A stretch of 64,000 bases of DNA from Larix kaempferi (lineage: Eukaryota; Streptophyta; Pinopsida; Pinales; Pinaceae). The notes under the pieces were generated by a model, which was not told the DNA's origin, did no database searches, and was given only the letters and a program-made list of their open reading frames with translations. Positions 57,138-64,000 of this stretch are shown piece after piece. Numbering within the stretch: position 1 is the stretch's first letter; every line of letters starts with the position of its first letter. A program made the translations under genes and the position numbers. The DNA is taken from assembly GCA_027924585.1 (NCBI GenBank), contig BSBM01000319.1, forward strand, positions 5,671,001 through 5,735,000. The letters run 5' to 3'.

Positions 57138-58321
57138 TGCGATTGTGTGTTCACATGTTGTGGCTAGCAAGGGGACAAGCTGTCCTAAAGTGGGAAGAAA
57201 AATTGTTTATTAAGTATTTTAGTATTTGCAAAATATGTAACCTCCTAGGGTGTTGCCAGTTGTTTTAGGAAAATAGGACATAGTGGCAAGTTGATACTCC
57301 CTGCGAGGAGATCAAGCCAGATAGATAGTTTGTTGAATAATGATGGGGACTCCTTCATTGTGGAGGGGAGTTATTTAGTTTTTTTGTTCAACCATTCTAT
57401 TTTGGGATGTGGAATGGGTGAAAAGGTGGAAGACAGGAACTCGATAGGGGAGAGTCGGTGGGATATTTTCCTGAATATCAGAGGAAAATGAGACTGGATG
57501 TGATTTCTTGCTATCAGTTAATGAAATTGGAAAATTATGTGTGTTCAATAGCGTTACTGTGCATTTGAATGAGGGATAAGTTGAGATTCTATCAAGTAGA
57601 GTTGTGTGCAAGCGTTAACTTAATGTCTGTGTGAATGAATGTCTATTTCGTGCTTGTGTGAACTTCCATGTACAGTAGGGGCACTCAAATCATTCGCAGA
57701 CTGACTGTCATTAAATAACATAGGTATTTTCTTGTTGTATTTAGTTCCAGGTCGTAATTGTGTGGAGTATTTGGAACTTATATAGTGTATCGAAATACAG
57801 AGGCCCCAATCTCTGATCAAATTCATGTTTAGACTGCAAACTATCGTTGTTAATTAGATGATACACAGAGAGAGAGCAACGACTGTGAAATCCAATGTTT
57901 ATAGGATTTACAATTTCTCATTTCGACCATAGCACACACAGAGGGAAGAGTATAAATGGTTAAGAACAGTTTTCATTAGCCACAACACAAGTCAAAGGAC
58001 AGAGGTCGAACCCAATGGTCATGTGTTCAAACCGACAATTACCATGAACCAAGCCATAGACTCATGTCAAGTGCTCAAGGCTTAAACATTTGGCTGCGAC
58101 TGTTCATGGCGACAGTTCATGGGGGTTGCGATTGTTCATAGTGGCTTTTCTAGTAACGACACATTGGTGAGAAAGCCATATTTGGCTGCAACTCATTATA
58201 GTGGGTGGAGTAACGACACGTTAGGAAGAAATCCACATTTGGTTGAGACTCCAATTGTGGTTTCTAGAATTAGTAAGGTTAGTCCAGTGTGGTACAAGGC
58301 AAGCTCACCATCCTGCCACCA
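57138..58321 (+). mobile_element. Chromovirus 3' LTR (1184 bp)
   Basis: Begins TGCGATTGTGTG, ends CTGCCACCA. It is collinear with the 5' LTR, with an extra block near 58100-58140 and a deletion near 58040. Confidence 0.9.
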
Positions 58322-59044
58322 AGGTTCATCTAGGTCACGAACCAGGCGACCAAGCTCATTACATTAGTCTGTTTCAAAGCATCTAGACGATTCCACTGCT
58401 CTTGCTCTTCCCGCGGTTTTCTCTTGTGGTTTGAACCCTGACGGCACAGTCCAAGGAGGGTCGGCTAGGTCATGAACCAAGATTTGCAGCCTCAAAACTT
58501 TATAGCTGAAGGGTTTTTTTCCCATTTGGGAAAGATAAGCAGTTCGGAGCTAGCCCCCATTCCATCCAGGGTCGAGTAGAGGAGACCGTTCTAGCAGAGG
58601 AGACTGCACTAGCCTCAGAATGTCAAGAAATTTGGTAAGTTATTTTTTTGTCGTTTTTGAATTTTAAGGAACCCGCACCATGCATCTTCATGCTATTTTG
58701 GCAGTCAATTTGTTAGCGTGTCTTCTTACTATTTTTTGTAGTCAATCTACGATTTTGGTGGCTCCCGTTTGATCACTCATGGCTATGTGTAGTAGTTTTC
58801 TTCCATGAATGGTCTTTCACTATACCTTTTCTTTCTGGCTATTTTCATCCGGAGAGACGGCCTCAACACCCAAGTGTTTGCCACACATTTGGTTCGTTTT
58901 TGCAATTGAATTCCGCAAGTGTATAGGATATCAACAACATAAGTTCATCTTTTCTGCACTGAAATTGTCGAGGGATTTCAAATTTCCCTTGAATTTGAGG
59001 ATTTGGGATGACATTGGTTCGATTCACAAAGAGTGAGTAGATTT
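58322..59044 (+). repeat. Flanking segment S, right copy
   Basis: Collinear with 50609-51334. It starts GGTTCATCTAGGTCACGAAC straight after the LTR and ends GAGTGAGTAGATTT, after which unduplicated sequence (TTTCTAATTTAAGG) follows. Confidence 0.85.
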
Positions 59045-59604
59045 TTTCTAATTTAAGGTTTGGTAAGTAAGGGTTTTCAGCAACATGCTCTTATGGGATG
59101 CACTAATTTCCTTCAACTTAAGTGTCGAGTCATAGGGGAAACTATTATTCCCACACTAAGCTCATCCCTTTTAAAATCATGCCAAATCCATTATCTTGGT
59201 GGGATAGACTACAATGAGAATGAATCCCTGGTGAATGGATTACTAATTTGGCGATCTCAACAATGAACCAATGCCCCATTGGCAATTGTTGAACCAACAA
59301 TTTCAAACATGTCTCTAGATATAGGTCTGATTTGTTTTATATTCGGGATGCTTGAGAAAAGCGGATGGATAAAGTTGCTCTCTATAACTGTTAGTTCATA
59401 TTATGTGTCTTTTTAGTTTACTTTGAGAATGATATTTTGGTTGTGTCGGCTTACTAGTAGAGATATCGGTTGTAATGTAACTTTTAGTTAGAACAAGCAT
59501 ATTCACATAGTGAGGCACCATTCCCTTGTGGATGTACATTATCATAAGGATCATGGTATATTGGACCTTACATGCTATGGATACATCTCTCAACTAATAT
59601 GGAA

Positions 59605-59740
59605 TTAAATTTTTTAATAGAGGTATTTATGTAGTTGAAGCAATTCCTAGACAAGATCACATCCATAAATTTAATTTTTTAATAGAGGTATTTATGTAGT
59701 TGAAGCAATTCCTAGACAAGAGCACATCCATAAATTTTTA
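59605..59740 (+). repeat. About 66-bp tandem duplication
   Basis: The block TTTTTTAATAGAGGTATTTA through CACATCCATAAATTT occurs twice with one or two changes. Confidence 0.9.
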
Positions 59741-62700
59741 AGGGGATGGTTGGTTGAGGATGACAATAATATATATTATATAAAAAAATATAAAAATACT
59801 GCAATTAATCAAATTGCAACCTGCACTTATACAATCACTTCTAAGAAGTCTCGTAGCATTACACTTTAAGGTTAGAATCCAATCAAAGTTGATATTTGCA
59901 AATGTAATAAGCTAGAACACTAATTGAAGTTTTGAACATTCCTTTTATCCACTCATGCATTTTAGATTCTTAGTTCACTAAGATAAGATCAGAGAAGGGA
60001 AGACCTCTCTCAAGTCTTATTTTGTATTTTATCTTAGTTCATTAAACATAAGTGATTATTACTAACATTAATACTCATACCGATGGTGTTGCATTACAAT
60101 TTTGATGTGTCGTGTAAATTGTGACCTTGAAACAAATGAGTCCACCTTGATAAAGAGTCTTATGTAGATCCAATTGGTTCAATCCTAAGTTGTTGAAAGC
60201 TCCATCTTTATCACCATTGAAGATAATTTTTTGGATCAAACCATGTGCATCCATTGCTAAGAAAATCAAATATTAGGGGAAAATAATATTAGGGGCCCCA
60301 ACTCTCTCTCTTTTCCATTTTGTTTGACATGGGATTACCTCCATTCATTCACTATGACTTTGTTTGCACAAAGAATTACCCAATGGCCCAAACCCACTGC
60401 TCAATTCATTGTTAATTTTCCATTTGTTTTGGGTTTGAATATATAAGGGCTTGAGATTATTTTGGATAACTATTGTTGCTCATGAGCATAGCTTATTTAA
60501 AGGCCACTACTCATTTAAATTTGGACCCATTCATAGGTATTACACCTCTGTCATGTTTGTGATTGTTGTGCTATATAATGCTTAGTTAGAATATGTACTA
60601 TATATGAATCCTTGTCCTTTCATGTACTATAATAATATAGTTATCATGCATACAATTGGAATCCTTGAATTACAATGCAAATGAATTGAGTTTCATAACT
60701 AATTCCACTTTCTTACCACTCACTATTTACACACACGGTTGATTCCCTTTCCTACTTTATTGCATACATGACTGATATCCTACTTTCCATCATGTATCCC
60801 CTCACTCATGAACTATTTCTTCAAATGTAATTCATTTAATATATGATTGCTTGAATATGTTGGACTAAAAGGCTAACTATAAATTGCATCTACATTTGTA
60901 TTTGAATTATTGGATGAGCTTCTGGAGATGTGGATCATATGACCCCAGAAGATGATAGGCCAATAAGGATAGATATGTATGGAGTGAAAGCGTGAGAAAA
61001 ATAATAAGATTTTCTATACATTTTGATGCAAATTCAGATTAATTTTCTCAATTATCCAAAAAGTGCCATTTGTACATAGGTGATCCAAATTCCCAACCAC
61101 TAAAGCTCCCTTCTCCACCTAGTTATTAGATTCACCCAAATATATATGAAATTAACCCATATATATCACTTGATAATGATGGATGTTGTAATCTAGATCT
61201 CACTCCACCTTTGATTGGTAATAGTGGATGGGGTAACCCAAACTTAGGTTTTGTCACTCCTAATGCCTTCGAAGTTGCATCCTTCGAGTCTTTCTAATTT
61301 ATTCACCTCAGTGGGCATTGTGTCTTGGATAATGTTATTGTAATGTGGGATGGTATGCAATGGGTTTGGTCCTCTAGTCTTCAGACCCTATTCATCAAAA
61401 TTGAGTTAGAAAAAGCTTACAATAGTGCAATGCATTTTCATCAGTTTGATACTTAAATCCTTGGAGTTTGGCACTAGCTTGATTCAAAGTGTTAAAACAT
61501 GTTTAGAAGATGTAATGGCATGTCACTCCATCAATATTGGTAATTTTGAGTGAGTGGGCAATTTTCAATGGATTAGAGAAAGCTACCACCTATCTTTGAC
61601 ATTATGCATCTTGGTCATTGAATCCATTAGTGTTTTGTTGTACTTTAAAGTCAACTTGGGCATAATACAAATTATTCCTCTCCCTAAACTTGAATACCAT
61701 TAGTTAATGGCCACTTAGTTGATGATTCCTTTCTAGCAATTTTTCAGGACCAAAGCTTGTAGGTTCACACAATGGAGTGTCTGGACACCTTTCATGTGGT
61801 CTCATGGTTGAAATATTCAATGGGACAAACTATAATGCTACAAAGAAAACCCATGATTTATGTGTGACTAGGTATCGTTGCAAAATAAGTCTTGGATCCA
61901 ACTAAGCTAAATATTTAATTTTCCTTCTAGGGGTCACCATGATAATTGTGGGAGGTTGTAGAGTCAGGGTGGAAAAATGATATGTAGAATGCCAAGCTTT
62001 TAGCCTTGGCATTGAAATTTTAGATTTGTAATAAATTTCTCACTATGATTCACATTTACTATTATCTTTGTTGGTTCCCTATGAAGTGGTGTATTCTATG
62101 TTGGAGAAGGCTTTCCAAACAATTTAACGTGGAAAAACTTACAGGAAAAGAGTTTTTCACAAATATAATTGGGAGCTATGTTGCACCCCATTAGAATTTG
62201 TAGGCTTTGGTATCATTAAAACCCACATGCAATCTCAATACTTATGTGCCAAATATTTGATTTGGGTTATTGGTGGTAAAGAACCTGTTATCACACAACT
62301 TGTAGTTGTCCCTAGTGGTATCCCATCCGGGACGGTAGAGGAGATAGACAACTAAAGAGGTGACCCAAGAGATGCCACGGTTCCCAATGTAAGGTGGGAG
62401 TCATGTCAACCGAGGCACTCTTCGCTTTAGATCTAGATGAATCAAGACCTAGGGGGAGACCCTATTACCAATCAAAGATGATTGGACCCAAACAAAGGTT
62501 CCTAAGGGTGAGTAAATGGTAAGTTACAGAAACCAATGCAAGGTTAAGTGGACCTAGAAGTTAAAGTATGGTTGAAGGTGGTTTGAGAAATGATTAGTGT
62601 TTCAACCAATGTATGATTTAGGCCACATGATTAATTATAATGACAAGGTATAGTACCATGTGTTACACAAGTGGGTCCTACTTTCTTGGGATATGTGAAA

Positions 62701-62790
62701 TGGCTTAATGTGGACCCACAAGGTGAAATTAAGGGATGCAATTGGCACTAGAGGATATGTAATGAGTAGATATATGGATCTAAGTTGAAA
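59741..62790. other. Spacer, nothing recognised
   Basis: AT-rich, no frame with a known motif. Confidence 0.4.
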
Positions 62791-62799
62791 TTAGGAGTA

Positions 62800-63620
62800 C
62801 CCATGTACTGGATCTAAGGTTTGACATAATTCCCAAGGAGTGCTACTTGCTTAAGGAGGACTAGTGCCTTGTTGGATGGGTTAATGGAGTCAAAAAGTAT
62901 GTCAAAGTGTAGATCGGAACACCTAGAGTTCAAGTCAAATGGGTAAATTGAGATAAAGTGGTTGGATCTTGCTAGATCTAGGATTTCATGAAATGACCCA
63001 AGTGGACCACAATCCCTTAAAACAAGGAATGCTACCCCCAAGGCAGATCGTCACAAAATGATACTCTAGTCCTAGGTTTCAAGGTATGCCCGTTCCAAAT
63101 CCACAAAAATCTCAACTACCCACGTTCTCAAAGTGGGAAAACTCAGTCACCCAAGGAAGTGCGACCTTGCTCAAGGAGGGCTAAAAGGTGGATAAGGTGT
63201 GTCAAATCAAGTCCAATGGCCACCAAATTGTAGATCCAAGTAGCTTAGGCACTGATCTATATGGATCTAGAAAATCAAGTCAATCCAAGGGTTAGATCTT
63301 ACTAGATCTGAGTTTTAAGGTGCCAAGTAGTTCAAAAGGGGGTTTTAATCCCTTAAAATGTGGAATGATGCCCACAAGGTAGAAATCACCCAAGTAAAAG
63401 TCTATGGATAGGTTATCAAGTGTGTAGATTGCAAATCAAGTGGGATCTCACCTACCCATATGCTAGATCTAACCAAACAAGCCTCTCCAAGGAAGTGCGA
63501 TTTGGTTCAAGAGGGCTTTATTGCCTTGAAAAGTGTGTCAATTTTAACCCAATCACCACCAAACTATAGATCCAACTAGGGGTGGATGCTATAGAGGTGG
63601 GTTTTTAATATCTCTTCAAA
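62800..63620 (+). repeat. Degenerate tandem repeat, about 317-336 bp unit
   Basis: CCAAGGARGTGCKAYTTG with a following AAGGAGGRCT occurs near 62836, 63153 and 63487. AATCCCTTAAAAxxxGGAATG occurs near 63011 and 63347. The flanking AGATCTAAGTAGATCTAAG phrases also recur. Not coding. Confidence 0.65.
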
Positions 63621-63887
63621 AGCAAGGCTAGATCTAAGTAGATCTAAGAAAAACCAAAATGAGGGTTTTGATTAATTAGGGTTTTTATGATCTAGAAATT
63701 ATGGATGATTCAAAGAAGAAGAAGATCATACCTTTGGAGAATACCTGGATGAAGAGATGAATGTTAGTTGATATGAGAATTACTTTTTCCAAATATCAAA
63801 TGAAGAATTTTTTAAGCCCTCTTGCCAAATCGATTTTTCCAAGCCACATATGTGTCCGTCTAACCTGTCAAAATGTTAGGAACCCAT

Positions 63888-64000
63888 GTCTTTACTTTGT
63901 TAGTATGTTGTTGTTGGACGCATATGCTTTGTAAGTCGTCCCGTAGTATTTGTTAATCAATAGTTTGTGTTATTGTTGTTGGCGCATATGCTTTGTAAGC
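63888..64000 (+). repeat. Repeat at the right edge, possible LTR start
   Basis: TGTTAGGAACCCATG could open an LTR. GTTGTTGGACGCATATGCTT recurs 66 bases later as GTTGTTGGCGCATATGCTTT. The window ends before it can be tested. Confidence 0.25.

Overview
The window is nuclear DNA of a large-genome land plant and is almost wholly made of decayed transposable elements. The case for a plant is direct: CACTA DNA transposons with TNP2, DUF4218 and DUF4216 domains, Ty1/copia and Ty3/gypsy chromodomain retrotransposons primed on plant initiator tRNA-Met (TGGTATCAGAGC and variants), AT-rich spacer, and GT-AG introns. The repeat content would suit a gymnosperm or another big-genome lineage, but species cannot be read from it. 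No intact host gene, tRNA, rRNA or CRISPR was found.

Layout. 1-1.7 kb: Ty3/gypsy gag fragment, primer site and LTR on the minus strand. 1.7-6.6 kb: remnants and small repeats. 6.6-21.5 kb: a minus-strand CACTA region (element 1) with a terminal repeat at 21474, a TNP2 gene (19066-14622), a long GAT microsatellite, and a second interrupted gene (about 12640-6660) carrying a SET domain upstream of coiled-coil and plant-transposase-like exons. A 1.58 kb solo LTR with a clear 5-bp target duplication sits inside that second gene. 21.5-25.1 kb: spacer with a 74-bp hairpin-rich minisatellite. 25.1-30.4 kb: a plus-strand CACTA of the same family (element 2), truncated at its 3' end. 30.4-33.6 kb: dispersed repeat with a foldback insertion.

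33.6-47.5 kb: a Ty1/copia tandem array, LTR-internal-LTR-internal-LTR, with one 5-bp target duplication around the whole array. Both internal regions are non-autonomous and share the same lesions. 47.6-50.5 kb: unassigned spacer. 51.3-58.3 kb: a Ty3/gypsy chromovirus with both LTRs and recognisable gag, protease, reverse transcriptase, RNase H, integrase and chromodomain, broken by many stop codons. It has no short target duplication and is instead flanked by direct copies of a host segment of about 723 bp. 59-64 kb: unassigned spacer with small tandem repeats.

None of the genes looks able to make a full product. Many stops are TGA where a CGA arginine codon is expected, as CpG methylation and deamination would give. 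The best candidates for something undescribed are the SET domain in the CACTA-associated gene, the 723-bp flanking duplication of the chromovirus, and the three-LTR copia array.
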